Shown one piece after another: positions 42,976 through 55,000 of a stretch of DNA of 64,000 nt (position 1 is its first letter; every line of letters begins with the position of its first letter). This DNA is from Gerris lacustris (lineage: Eukaryota; Arthropoda; Insecta; Hemiptera; Gerridae). The position numbers and the translations under genes are program-made. The notes below the pieces were generated by a model. It was not told the origin of the DNA. It ran no database searches and saw only the letters and a list, made by a program, of their open reading frames with translations. The stretch covers positions 13,114,447 through 13,178,446 of the forward strand of contig OX578281.1 of the NCBI GenBank assembly GCA_951217055.1, written 5' to 3'.

Positions 42976-43880
42976 TGAAATAAATTTATCACTTTCAGAA
43001 AAAATGAATCTATTCAAAGACCTAGATAAACGAATGAAGGACAAAGAAGTATCCCGTTAATATAAAATCGCATGAGTTCAGTGTCAACAATTTGTCTGAA
43101 AAAAAATTACTTTATAAATTTTTGTTTTTTTAAAAAAATGCGTGGATAAATGAATGAAGAACGAAGAAGTATCGCCAAAATATATAAAATCTCTCTGAGA
43201 TCACTGTCTACAATTTTGAAAAACCTGTCTCAATATTGACACTATGCGAAACAAGAGGATTTTTTTTTTTTTTTAAAAAATCTAGAGATTCTAAGTATGA
43301 AGTAGTTCTGTACTGGGTGAATATAGTACGGAATAAAAATCCTCCTCTTTTAGGACCACTCATAGTATTGTCTAATTCCTACATATTATCTAATAATTTT
43401 TGCGTAATATTTTCTTCATTAGTTTAAATATAATGGGAATAATCTTTGCACAGTATATAGAAATCTCCTAGTTTCAGTCTCAGTTTAGAATTCGTTTCGA
43501 ACATTTATCAAGCTCTTGACTTTTGCTGCGTAATTTACTCACCGTACAAGTGTCTAAAAAAAAATATTACTTTAAGAAAAAAATTAATCTATTCAAAGAC
43601 GTAGATAAAGGAATGAAGGACAAAGAAGTATTCCGTGAATATGAAATCACATGAGTTCAGTGTCTACAATCTACAATTTTATAAAAACAGGATTCAATAT
43701 TTAAACTATACGAAGATATTTTTTCTGCTCGTATATGAATCCAGTGGAGATTTTTAAAAATGATATAAAGGTCGTAAGACTGAAGACGCAGATGAAGCAG
43801 TTCTGCAAGGGGTGAATATGTCACGTGATAAGAAATCTTCCTCTTTCAGGAACACTAATTTTTAGGGTTTCGTTGGTAAA
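42976..43880 (+). pseudogene. pogo/Tigger transposase relic in three partial repeats
   Basis: Unit 1 (about 42985..43075) reads LSLSEKMNLFKDLDKRMKD, then KEVSR. Unit 2 (about 43130..43427) has a broken repeat of it, then SKYEVVLYWVNIVRNKNPP and LLGPLIVLSN. Unit 3 (about 43560..43870) has another copy, KNRINI, then VEIFKNDIKVVRLKTQMKQF. The first block fits the psq-type helix-turn-helix and the second the CENP-B HTH (..W....R..N.P..GP.I) of pogo/Tigger DNA-binding domains. Frameshifts, stops and a T-tract break every unit, and no DDE domain is seen. The family's N-terminal half has been tandemly duplicated and then decayed. Confidence 0.6.
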
Positions 43881-44446
43881 ACCAAAAAAAGAAACCCTTA
43901 TAGTTTCGTTCCTGTGTCTTTCTGTATGTCACTATGAACGGTCCCAATAACTTTTGAATCAATGGAGATAGAAACATGAAACTTTCCAGTATTAAAGATC
44001 GTTTTGACGCGCACACAGGAAATATATAGCAAACTCAAAATTATCAGCTGTTCAAATCCAAAATGGCGGATAATTCACGTGCTATTTTGTCAAAAAACAT
44101 CAACATTTTCCCTAAAACTATATTTTTGCTGTTACTAAAAATATTAAAAAAAAAATATCCAAAATGTGCGGTCTGCTGGGCCATAAAAAAAAAATAAGAA
44201 TAGCAACTTGATCGGATTAACTGAGGATCCAAAATGGCGGATAATTCCTGTTACGGGGATTTTTTTTTTTTTTTTTTTAATTTTGAGTGAGGTATGAAAT
44301 GAATGGTATTGAAGAGTAGATTACAAAAATATATAAAACTTTTGGAAAGTGTTTAATTTTTCATGCCATTTTGTCAAAAAACATCAAAATGTGGTGTCCC
44401 CCCTCTTTATACTAATTTGATGTTCACAATACCAACGAAACCCTTT
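43861..44446. mobile_element. TIR element TTTAGGGTTTCGTTGGTA
   Basis: TTTAGGGTTTCGTTGGTA at the left and TACCAACGAAACCCTTTTTA at the right. Non-coding, with repeated AAAATGGCGGATAATTC near 44062 and 44231. A left-end fragment of the same family is at 56203 and a diverged one near 34340. Confidence 0.7.
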
Positions 44447-44479
44447 TTACGTGAGACTTCACGCACAACCAATTTTATT

Positions 44480-44960
44480 TTTATTAGCAGTAAAAGAAAA
44501 AAATTAGAAGCTCACTTTTTTTAGAGGCTTTTTTAATTTTTCGACCCCTCTTTATTGGGTCATCTTCATGCTGAAAACCACATTTTTATTGTCAAATAAC
44601 TCCGGTAAATTTGAACAATTATTTCAGTTATACACTGGTTAAACTTATAATTCAGTTTCATCTCTCCACTTCTGAAGTTCATCTTGGATAATTACGACCT
44701 TCCAAATTATATTATAGTAAGTAGTATGGTTTGTTTCCTTGTATGTGATTCTTATTGATATTAGGGTCTGAAGGAAAAAAATTAAAAGCTCAGTTTTGCA
44801 ATATTTCGACTCCTCTTTTGGGCTATCTTCAAGCTGAAAACCACATTTATGGTCATTAACTCCAGTAAATTTTAACAATTATTTCAGTAATACACTGGTT
44901 AAACTTATAATTCAGTTTCTTCTCTCTCACTGCTGAGCTGAAGTTCATCATTTAAAGTTC
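44480..44960 (+). repeat. Diverged tandem duplication (~275-bp spacing)
   Basis: The block from AAAAAAATTAGAAGCTCA through GCTGAAAACCACATTT and TACACTGGTTAAACTTATAA to AGTTCATC appears at 44490..44685 and again at 44765..44955. Confidence 0.7.
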
Positions 44961-45084
44961 AATCTTTGAAATTTCTAAATAGTAAATTGTTTTTTTGGCG
45001 CCATCAAATTTGTTGTATGGAAGTGCGACTGTCTATGGGAAAAATGGGGTTGACGTTTGTGTTAATGTAATTAAATGCAATTAG

Positions 45085-45185
45085 TTGTAAATAGTCTGCC
45101 AATTAGTGTGGCACATAGCTTCCTTACGTTCTTCAGCGTACTTTAATAATGTTATGCTTTTACAAACCATTATTGTCTTATTTAT
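45085..45185 (+). repeat. Left-end fragment of the AGTCTGCCAATTAGTGTGGC family
   Basis: ATAGTCTGCCAATTAGTGTG...CATAGCTTCCTTACG then CGTACTTTAATAATGTTATG, the same order as at 37680. The right end is not adjacent. Confidence 0.7.
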
Positions 45186-45900
45186 AAACATTATTCTTGA
45201 TAGAGCAAATTACCAGTGTATTTTGTTTAAAGGTAATTTGTTAACTCTTATAATATAACATTAATAAGCAACTTATTCACATAAAAAAAAGAAAGAATAA
45301 TTTAATTTGTTGTTATTGAAAGAAATTAAGCATTTAAGTGTTAATTCTATAAATATTTACTTAGAAACTTTGATAGCAATAAATAGAACTAAACGAAACG
45401 CAAAATAAACAAGTTTTATAAAAAGTATTATGAATAAAATTAAATATGGGAATACAAAATCCCATTTATCTTGATATAAACAAATTAAATACGCAAAACT
45501 ACCGGACCGAAACTGGTTCATTTCGATAAATATATTATTATTATTTTAGATTTGTATAATCTAGGTTTAAATTGCCTATTTTTAACATAAGAGGTCCTTG
45601 AATTGGAAACAAGTTATTAGCTTCCGCTAACGAATGAACTTGCTAAAGCTTATGGCGCCCACGTTATGGAATGTTGTACCTTTCAAGGTACTAAAGTTCA
45701 TGTTTAGTTTTGAATAACTGACCTACACGTGACACTGAAACTATAACGACCTTGACCTTCAGTAACTTTATTAGCAACTTATATGGTCTCTCCTTCTCTC
45801 AGTAGGTTAACTTTTATTGGGACCTTCCAAAAGATTTATAAGGTAATCTTTGAGTCTACATCTTTAAGAATATTTATACTAACTTCATTTATTTGAAGTT
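45186..45900. other. No gene seen
   Basis: AT-rich sequence between two copies of the AGTCTGCC family. No exon-like block. Confidence 0.45.
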
Positions 45901-45904
45901 TCCT

Positions 45905-46997
45905 ATTGAATTAAAAATAGTCTGCCAATTAGTGTGGCACATAGCTTCCTCGCGTTCCGAGGAATTTTCCGCACTTTTTTTTAAGTGTCAAAATTATTTT
46001 GTTTTTACTTTTCCTCACTACCTATAGTAGGAAAAGTATTGTTTTCACAAAAAAAATTTTTTTTCGAGATTTCAACGGAATTATCCGTTTTGGGAGTTTT
46101 TAAGGCCTCCTGAGTGGTTTTCAGCATGACGTATGTATGTATGTTATTGTTTATGTATGTATGTATGTGTGTTATCATCGTAGCACCCAAGGTATTTAAC
46201 CTAGAGAGTTGAAACTTGGCAGAAAAATCAGTCCTTACCTGTAGTGGTGCCGCCCGGAAAATCAACTTTTTCCGCCTTCTTGAACCCAGTTTGCTGAGTC
46301 AGCAAAAAGTTAAAAAAATCGTAATAAATCGAAAATGATCAAGACCATTTTCGAGTTGAAATTTGGCACGAATGTACCTCTCTGTATGACAAACAAGCCC
46401 ACGAAATTTCATATATTGATATTGGCCGCCAATGTTGAAGTTATCAATATTTGAATTGTTAAACTTTAACGGTTAATAATATCGAAAGTATAAATAGGTT
46501 TTTGACGTATAGCCTATCGTTGGACCCGGAAAAAATTAAGGAACAAATAAAAAAATAAAAAAACCGATGAAATTCCATTAATTAGTTAAAAAGTTATAAG
46601 CGAATATAATTATTTATTAGTGCGATAATTTTGATGACGTCAAGTTTGTTTACATTTGTCAAAATAACCAAACTTCAAATAATTAAATAAAATATAGGTG
46701 TTAAAAATACGTTGGTTTGTGAAGAATGATAATAAATCAGTTAGTTCAGAACGGTCACTCATCCCGTCCGTACTGACCACGTCCAACGCTGCTTCCTCCT
46801 GACGTTCCGAGGTACCCCGTACCCGATTTTTTTGCTGAATTGATACTTTAATTCATGTAAAAAATCAAAACAATTTTGACATATTGAAAAACGAGGGAAA
46901 CAATGAAATAAATTAGACAATAATAGCTTGTAAAAATATAAAATCAATAAAGTACGTGATGGGATGCGAGGAAGCTATGTGCTACACCAATCGGCTG
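45905..46997. mobile_element. AGTCTGCC-family element with nested repeat
   Basis: Left terminus AATAGTCTGCCAATTAGTGT; right terminus GCTACACCAATCGGCTGTCT. Between them sits the 45990..46830 repeat, whose inverse is at 15505..16110. The sequence CGTTCCGAG borders this inner block on both sides (45953 and 46804), possibly its duplication. Confidence 0.65.
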
Positions 46998-47600
46998 TCT
47001 ATTTTGTATTCTTATTATTATTCTGAAACTCAAAATATGTTATTATTTTTTTGTATTTTTATCTTAATTTAACCTGGGTGTCACACGTCAATTAATTTAT
47101 TTCTTTGTTTACTTTTCGCTGTCATTCAATGTTTATCTCTTATTTATAAAAATTACAAATTTGAAACCCGTCAAAATGAAGATTGTAAATATGGGACATG
47201 GCAAAACAAATAAAATAACTTGCTGATTTTTGCCGAACTAACTTTCCATACAGCAAAATTTGCTGAAAACTAATTAAATTCTGCTGAAAGATGGCTAAAA
47301 GTATTAAAATAATGCATTGTCATCGTGTTCTGAGCTATTCTAAAAGTTTCAAATGTTTAGCTACTCGGGAAGTTAGTTAAAAATCGATTGCAAGATTTCT
47401 ACCGGACAAACAAACAAACAAACAAGAAAGCAAGCTAGTAAAAACGTACCGTAAAAAATATAAAATCAATAAAGTACGTGATAGGAGTAGAGGAAGCTAT
47501 GTGCCACACTAATTGGCTGTCTATTTTGTATTCTTATTATTATTCTGTAACTCTAAATATGTTATTATTTTTTTTTTGTATTTTTATCTTAATTTAACGC
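46915..47600 (+). repeat. Direct duplication flanking a dispersed repeat
   Basis: The segment TATAAAATCAATAAAGTACG...GGCTGTCTATTTTGTATTCT is present at 46937..47060 and again at 47459..47590. Between them lies a copy (47082..47455) of the 18707..19100 repeat. The arrangement looks like a tandem duplication that included an insertion. Confidence 0.65.
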
Positions 47601-48300
47601 TTTATTTCGCTAAACTTCCACTGCGAGAAAGATGAGAATCTTTAAATAGAAATAATTCCAAGATTGATACTCTTTCCCCCTGTCTACAATCTTACTGCAT
47701 TGCAAGTTTTGTCGTAAGTTTAATAATATCATTTTATAAATATTTATATATCTGATATTCACTACACATTGTTTACATTCTTTATATTTCTTTTCCATTG
47801 CATTGAATTACATCACGTCAGAGAATATAAATTGTTTTGACGTAGAACAAATTACTTATGTTTTTTTTTTTTATGAAAAAGTTATTTTTAAATTAAGTTT
47901 ACATAGGATAAATCTTTAATTCAAAAATATTAGTAAGAATCTTTTCAATATCCATTAGTAAATAGTAGACTAATTTCCTGATTAAAATAAACACTTTTAT
48001 ATGAATTCCCCGATATAATTAGCTTAATGTTTTCCAAAAATTCTATTTCTTTTGTCTGAACCATATGGATTATTTTAATCCTAGCTAGTAATGGGTTGGG
48101 TGTTGTTTCAAAATTCTCTATTTTCTCTCGGATAAACTGAAAACTCTGCAGTGTTTATTGGATAAGCGTCAAGTTGGGTGTTCTGGGTAAAATCAAGTTA
48201 AGTTTCGATTGGATTTTAATGCCCCCCCCCCTTTAATTTTCTTCTAGTTTAATGTTATAACGTTAATGGATTTCAACAGAATTCTAGCGTATCATCATAC
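47600..48300. other. No gene seen
   Basis: AT-rich sequence. The 62-codon minus frame at 47610..47798 has no recognisable motif. Confidence 0.45.
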
Positions 48301-48999
48301 ACATACTCAGAAATAGCTTTAAACGCGAACGGAGAGAGGCCGTGTTCGATTCCCCGCCGAGGAGAAGTGAGGAGCCAAGACTACACTAGTATCAAAGACG
48401 GACATTCAACATTTTTTCAGAATTTCAGTTATCGATTGTTTCTTATAGATTTTTGGCTGCTGCATCAGATTCTGCTATCCATTTGCATCAAAAACGACCA
48501 GAAAAGGGGTAAAAAATGCAATAATATTTGTAGCTTTGTTTCAAATACGGACAAGTCAACACACGTTTTGCTTCAAAAGTGGACATAACCGAAACAGCCA
48601 ATCAGGAAGATGCATTTTACTAACCCGTTCCTATGATGCACTGCGGGCTTTAGCATCTGAATACCTACTCCTACCATTTTGTCGTACATGTTTAGAAAAA
48701 TGATACCCGGAGGGGAAATCGAGAAATCAATTTTAGCTCTAAATTGGGGGGCACTACTCCCTAAGAATTCTGAAAAACGTGAAAAAAAATTTATTTCTCC
48801 AATATTATTATTCTAACCATTATTTTCAACGTCATTTTGCTTCAAAAACGGACAAAACCTTGTTTTTGTTTTAAAAGCGGAAACTCCACTTTTTAACTCC
48901 ATTTAGCAGCTAAAATATCAAAGAAATTCACGTTTTCAGTACTTCTAACTAGTTTTGAGTCTATAAAGAATCTACAGAAAAAAAATCATTGCTCTAGCA

Positions 49000-50029
49000 C
49001 ATTGGTTCCCAAAGTGGGGGGCGTGCCCCCCAAGGGAGGCGTAAAGACAATTCAAGGGGGGCGTGGGACTTCGAGATCGAGATAGCTTTGCCGACCGAAC
49101 GTCTTACGTAAAAAATCTTTTCCAGCACTTGTTGCAATAAAAACAATAATCGGGGCAAACTTGATGTTGCTCATCATTTTTGCTGTGCACTTTCTAATGC
49201 TCATCCAAGAATAAGGAATCTTGTAAAAAAAATCGGTCCGAGACAACTCGGACAAACTTTCTCATATACAAGTTCATAATTACTTAGCCAATGTTTTCCA
49301 TTTATTAGTTTTTGTATAAGTACGATTAATTATTATTGAAAATTATATCAAAATTTACCATAAAAATAACTTCTCCAGGGCGGGGAATCGAACCCGGGAT
49401 CTCTCCGTCCACGTTTTAAGCTATTTTCTCAGGAACTAAATTTTTCCCGGGAAAACTGCTTATATCGTTGGATCCGTTTTTAAATTGACTACATTTTAGA
49501 ATTTTTTAATCAAAATCGTCGGAACCGTTTTCGAGAAATATTTTTTTTCACGTTTTTTCAGAGTTTTTGGGGGGTAGCACCCCCAAATTTGGAGCTAAAA
49601 TTCATTTCTCGATTTCGCCTCGGGGTATGATTTTTCTGAACATGTATGCCAAATTTCGTCAAAATCGGTCAAGTAGTTTAGGCTCCAGGCATCTGCACAG
49701 ACAGACGACAGACGACGGACAGACATTTTTTAAATACCACTTTTTTGGACTCAGGGGACCTTAAAACGTGTAAATCCATCAAAATTTCAAAATCGAATTT
49801 TCCCGTTATCACAATACTTTCTCTTTATATGAGAAAGTAAAAATGCAAGCTCATCCATCTCACTGATATATTTTGTCTCTTGTTCAGTGTAAATTGCAAC
49901 TTGTAATGTTATAAAAAATTGTAATACAAATAAATGTATGGTACATAAAATTGTGTAAGGGGGGGGGGGGGTGGGAAGTTTTATTCTGGACTGTGGGGGG
50001 CGTGGTAAAAAATACTTTGGGAACCACTG
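49000..50029. mobile_element. hAT element (CATTGGTTCCCAAAGTGGGG ends) with nested repeat
   Basis: TIR CATTGGTTCCCAAAGT / ACTTTGGGAACCACTG. Flanks CTCTAGCA and ATCTAGCA match at 7 of 8 bases. A GGGGGGCGTG word lies at both ends. The 49234..49844 dispersed repeat sits inside. No transposase. Confidence 0.82.
49234..49844 (+). repeat. Dispersed repeat copy (family of 1346..1902)
   Basis: Better preserved copy. On the minus strand a B-box-like GGTTCGATTCC sits in GATCCCGGGTTCGATTCCCC near 49390, hinting that part of the family derives from a tRNA. Confidence 0.7.
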
Positions 50030-50220
50030 ATCTAGCACCTGTAGAATTTGAGCTACAGTTTTTCGGCTCTCCTGTAAAATTTTGAAATGTGCTCTTGTCC
50101 GTCTTTGATACTAAGCTTAAAGTTATTATTATTACTAAGCTAAAGTTATTATTATGATAAATTTTGATCTAATGTTCAATAATAATTAAATGTTAAATAA
50201 TAATGTTAAATAATTAAATG

Positions 50221-50424
50221 GGCCGGTGTAGCCGAGGGGTTAGCACACTCGACTCTGAAACCAAGGTCTAAACCCCGGCTGTGAGTTCGAATCCCAGCGG
50301 GGTGAGACATGTTTCACACTGATGATCTCATCGATTAGATGAGTAAAGTGGCCGGATAACCCCCGTCCTGTAATGACCTAATGAGCTGTTGAACGGGACT
50401 AAAACTACAAACAAAAAAAAAAAA
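50221..50424 (+). mobile_element. tRNA-derived SINE with poly-A tail and TSD
   Basis: The head GGCCGGTGTAGCCGAGGGGT (A box) and GTGAGTTCGAATCCC (B box) has tRNA spacing and a long variable region, as in class II tRNAs (Leu/Ser type). A non-tRNA body (GATGATCTCATCGATTAGAT...) and an A-tract follow. TTAAATG flanks both sides (50214..50220 and 50425..50431). RNA polymerase III should read it from its internal promoter. Confidence 0.85.
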
Positions 50425-51076
50425 TTAAATGTATCTGCGAAAACACGAAAACTAATAAACAGATAAAAACACTGGGCTAAGTAAAAATGAACTCGTATAC
50501 GAGAAGGTTCGAGTTGTCTCGGACCGATTTTGTTGTGGTTATATAGGTTTTTGCTGAGGATAACAATTTAAAAATAATATTGACAAATATAGATAATTAT
50601 TTATTGGTAGAAAATATTGATGGGATTTATATTTTATTTTAATATACACATATTTCCACTTAAATTGTTGCTAGCAAAGAACTAAGTATTTAAAAGAATT
50701 TTTATTTCTAAGAATATCCACGTCTCATAGTCTTTCTGAAACGTCTTAATTCTTCCTCTGACAATTATATTTTTAAATAAGATTTTAGTCTCAACATATT
50801 AATCTTATTCTTTACTTTATTTCCTTATAAATTTAAACACGAGTTGTAATAAATGATTAAATACATTTTTCTGTATAAACTATTTCCTTCAGTTAATGCC
50901 ACTGTATGCTTAACGCTTAACGAAGCTCTTTTTCGCTTCAGTGGATGAAGTAATGGGTGAACAATTATTATTGAATAGAGAAGACAGCAAAAAAGTTTTC
51001 TTATGAAAATTTCGATTCAGTTAATATTCTTAAAGAATAAGAAGCGCTACTAAAATATTGGGCTATAGTTCCAGAT

Positions 51077-51562
51077 AATAGTATATTATGTTACTAAGCT
51101 GTGAAGTGAGTTTTTTCTTTACCGCGGCAATTACATTTACTATCGAGCGAACCGACACAGTGAATATTGCTATTTTTTCCGAGGTAGCAGACAATGAATA
51201 AACATTAAATATTAATCAATAATCAATATAATAATAACAAATATTAGTACATACTTAAGACTTAAAAAAAGAAACCTTAAAATGAGGTTACACTATAAGA
51301 AAAGATAAATAAAACGCATTGACATCTAGCGGATTTTTATCGTACTAGAAGCATTTCTACAAAGACTGCAGCACTACTAACGGAAGTTTTGACAACTACC
51401 CGCCGTAAAGAAAAAATCTTTTAGTGCCTAGGACGTAAAAGATTTTTTCTTTACAGCTAGGAGTAATGAAAAGATTTTTTAAGTCCACGTAATGAAAAAA
51501 TGGATTTTAGCTATGTTTTTTAGGCTCTAAAGTTACTATTTCACAGCCTACCACGGAAAAAA
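51077..51562 (+). repeat. TIR repeat family copy (family of 16152..16690)
   Basis: Near-identical to the 16152 copy over long stretches (CCGCGGCAATTACATTTA, ATTGACATCTAGCGGATTTT, CACAGCCTACCACGGAAAAA), with a deletion after the left end. Confidence 0.75.
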
Positions 51563-52106
51563 GATTTTTATCTACGATTGATACGAAATATAAACATTAT
51601 ATCTCTGTTTAGATGCGTAGAAAGTGGTTATTTACGTACTTGTATTCATTGCGCATGCGCGTCTCATAGGTCTGAACAATTCCTCTTCTTTACCGCGCTA
51701 GCGTGGAATTCTTCAGCTGTACGCACAATTAGTGAGTTTGTTTACATTTAACAAAACTAATTTGCTGTTCTTTTATTAAAGTAACTGTTTATATCGAGTT
51801 TTTAGTGAAAAACAATGAATGAATCAAGTGACTTTGACGAAAATGTAGAGAATAATACTCCTCCAGAAATAATTAATTCGGCAAAAAATACAACTCAAGA
51901 TTAATGCCATCTTTATCAAGAGAAGAGATACGAACTTACATACAGCAAGTTTATTTTTTTCTGTATTTATTATTTAATTCTAACAATCGTAGATAAAGTA
52001 CGGTACGCAACTCGTGCGAAAACGGCATTTTGCATTGCTCGTGTGGTTTTACTACCCTCGCTGTCCCTCGGGTGCAAACTCCACACTCGACGCGTAATGT
52101 ACTATT
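51563..52106 (+). other. Promoter-like insert with a 29-codon frame, between duplicated element ends
   Basis: This segment lies between two copies of the same element end (51480..51562 and 52107..52190). It has an NRF1-type palindrome GCGCATGCGC (about 51651), then a frame from ATG 51815 to 51904 (MNESSDFDENVENNTPPEII then NSAKNTTQD), acidic and asparagine-rich. Another short frame, MPSLSREEIRTYIQQ, follows at 51904. It reads like a promoter, 5' UTR and first codons of a longer gene. The repeats around it suggest it is part of a fuller transposon version, but I recognise no transposase family. Confidence 0.4.
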
Positions 52107-52190
52107 TAAGTCCACGTAATGAAAAAATGGATTTTAGCTATGTTTTTTAGGCTCTAAAGTTACTATTTCACAGCCTACCACGGAAAAAAT
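52107..52190 (+). repeat. Second copy of the element right end
   Basis: GTCCACGTAATGAAAAAATG...CACAGCCTACCACGGAAAAA, the same as 51484..51562. It closes the insert described above. Confidence 0.75.
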
Positions 52191-52279
52191 AATTTTTAAA
52201 AAAACGGTCAGTCAATAATTACTATGGGACATACCCATAGTTCACGTGTCCATTTCATGTCCCATATACACATGCTAGG

Positions 52280-52380
52280 GTTAGAATAGGATACATCGAA
52301 AAAATCGATGTATTGGATCAAAACACATCGATGTTGAACTCCCGATATATCGGCAACATCGATATTGACCTGAAGAAGCA
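52280..52380. repeat. CATCGATG word cluster
   Basis: ATACATCGAAAAAATCGATG, ACACATCGATGTTG, CGATATATCG and CAACATCGATATTG follow one another. This is another compact patch of palindromic words. No ends found. Confidence 0.5.
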
Positions 52381-52399
52381 TTTAAAAATATTTATAAAA

Positions 52400-53080
52400 T
52401 AAAATAAAATAAAATCGTCAATCAATAATTTCTTTGGCGCATGTGTCCATTTCACCATTCATCCATGCACACTTCTTTTAAATCTATGACTACAAGATTT
52501 AATGACAATTTTTGTCGGAGTGTACGATAAATATATAAAAATAAAATTAGCTATAATAAGCAAGGATATAAATATGTTTATTCTTTTAACTTGAAAAAAA
52601 ACCTCTCTTAATTGTGATAAAATATGACACAATTAATTATAGGATGTTTAACAATAGAAATATTTTTTTAATTATAGTAAATGCGCAGAATAGTATTCCG
52701 GTGTAAGGCAGTGATGTCATAATACAAAAATACATTTTATTTTGAGGTGAAAATGATCTTGAAATATTTAATAGATTTATTTTAGTTGAGCTACTCGTAT
52801 ATATTGGAACCATTTTTACACAAATTAGAAGTGTAAGTAGTTAAATACATTTTTTTAAATATGGGAGATGTAAGAATAAAGAAGTGTGCCAAATTTTCTA
52901 CTCCTCACACAAACTTTGTAATCTATGCAATCTATAGAAAGCGACATATTAATAACTTAATTAATGTTATGTACTGTTTTTGACACGTGGACATTATATT
53001 CAAGTCGATTGCTTATATTATAAAAAAGTAAATATTCTTAATAATAATTATTGGTTTAGTTATATATATACAGTAATAGT
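52400..53080. other. No gene seen
   Basis: AT-rich, apparently unique sequence. Confidence 0.45.
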
Positions 53081-53146
53081 TTAAGGTCAAACTAATAAAT
53101 AGCTTGGATTTTCGGTAAAATCCGCGTCACTAGGGTTTTGTACTCC

Positions 53147-53180
53147 GACGTTTCGCTTCCACTACTGTAAGCATCTTCAG
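53147..53180 (-). ncRNA. Hammerhead-like ribozyme motif at the left end
   Basis: The minus strand reads CTGAAGATGCTT-ACAGTAGTGG-AAGCGAAACGTC: intact CUGANGA, a 4-bp stem II (GCUU/AAGC) and GAAAC followed by GUC. Stem III is almost absent and stem I is not evident, so activity, if any, may need a dimer. Family knowledge: hammerheads with minimal stem III occur in Penelope-like elements and satellites. Confidence 0.5.
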
Positions 53181-53214
53181 GGGATCGGTAAATCGCGATG
53201 TTAACTTAAAGCAA

Positions 53215-55000
53215 CAACACGAGGTACTACAAGAGGTCTAAATATTGAAGCAACAACAAGATATACTTTATATTTCAGCAACAAGATATTCTTATATTAA
53301 ATAAACAACAAGATATACTTTATATTTCAGCAACAAGATATTCTTATATTGAAGAAACAACAAGATATACTGTATATTTCAGCCACAAGATATTCTTATA
53401 TTGAAGAAACAACAAGATATACTTTATATTTCAGCCACAAGATATTCTTATATTGAAGAAACAACAAGATATACTTTATATTTCAGCATCAAGATATTCT
53501 TATATTGAAGAAACAACAAGATATACTTTATATTTCAGCAACAAGATATTCTTATATTGAAGCAACAACAAGATATACTTTATATTTCAGCAACAAGATA
53601 TTCTTATATTGAAGAAACAACAAGATGTACTTTATATTTCAGCAACAAGATATTCTTATATTGAAGAAACAACAAGATATACTTTATATTTCAGCAATAA
53701 GATATTCTTATATTGAAGAAACAACAAGATATACTGTATATTTCAGCAACAAGATATTCTTATATTGAAGAAACAACAAGATATACTTTATATTTTTTAG
53801 CAACAAGGTATTCTTATATTGAAGAAACAACAAGATATACTTTATATTTCAGCAACAAGATATTCTTATATTGAAGAAACAACAAGATATACTTTATATT
53901 TCAGCATCGATATTCTTATATTGAAGAAACAACAAGATATACTTTATATTTCAGCAACAAGATATTATTATATTGAAGAAACAACAAGATATACTGTATA
54001 TTTCAGCCACAAGATATTCTTATATTGAAGAAACAACAAGATATACTTTATATTTCAGCCACAAGATATTCTTATATTGAAGAAACAACAAGATATACTT
54101 TATATTTCAGCAACAAGATATTCTTATATTGAAGAAACAACAAGATATACTTTATATTTCAGCAACAAGATATTCTTATATTGAAGAAACAACAAGATAT
54201 ACTTTATATTTCAGCATCAAGATATTCTTATATTGAAGAAACAACAAGATATACTTAATATTTCAGCAACAAGATATTCTTATATTGATATACTTTATAT
54301 TTCAGCAACAAGATATTCTTATATTGAAGAAACAACAAGATATACTTTATATTTCAGCATCAAGATATTCTTATATTGAAGAAACAACAAGATATACTTA
54401 ATATTTCAGCAACAAGATATTCTTATATTGAAGAAACAACAAGATATACTTTATATTTCAGCAACAAGATATTCTTATATTGAAGAAAAAACAAGATATA
54501 CTGTATATTTCAGCAACAAGATATTCTTATATTGAAGAAACAACAAGATGTACTGTATATTTCAGCCACAAGATATTCTTATATTGAAGAAACAACAAGA
54601 TATACTTTATATTTCAGCAACAAGATATTCTTATATTGAAGAAACAACAAGATATACTTTATATTTCAGCATCAAGATATTCTTATATTGAAGAAACAAC
54701 AAGATATACTTTATATTTCAGCAACAAGATATTCTTATATTGAAGAAACAACAAGATGTACTGTATATTTCAGCCACAAGATATTCTTATATTGAATAAA
54801 CAACAAGATGTACTGTATATTTCAGCCACAAGATATTCTTATATTGAATAAACAACAAGATATACTTTATATTTCAGCAACAAGATATTCTTATATTGAA
54901 TAAACAACAAGATATACTTTATATTTCAGCAACAAGATATTCTTATATTGAAGAAACAACAAGATATACTGTATATTTCAGCAACAACAAGGTGTACTAT
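53215..55000 (+). repeat. 52-bp satellite array, homogeneous part
   Basis: Over 30 copies of a 52-bp unit (AACAACAAGATATACTTTAT then ATTTCAGCAACAAGATATTC then TTATATTGAAGA). Variants AGCCAC, AGCATC and TGTAC recur in patterns that suggest higher-order duplication (for example the ACTTAATATTTCAG variant twice near 54255 and 54400). Unit length is not a multiple of three. No spacer variability, so it is not a CRISPR array. Confidence 0.93.

Larger units (their letters stand above)
48388..50113. mobile_element. TIR element TAGTATCAAAGACGGACA with nested hAT
   Basis: TAGTATCAAAGACGGACA at the left and TGTCCGTCTTTGATACTA at the right. The terminal word is echoed inside (TTTCAAATACGGACAAG, CTTCAAAAGTGGACATAAC, CTTCAAAAACGGACAAAAC near 48540, 48570 and 48840), as subterminal binding sites. 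It contains the hAT 49000..50029. Confidence 0.8.

Noticed and set aside
53215..55000. CRISPR-like regular array
   Set aside because: There are no unique spacers: the entire 52-bp unit repeats, with only point variants. It is eukaryotic satellite DNA.
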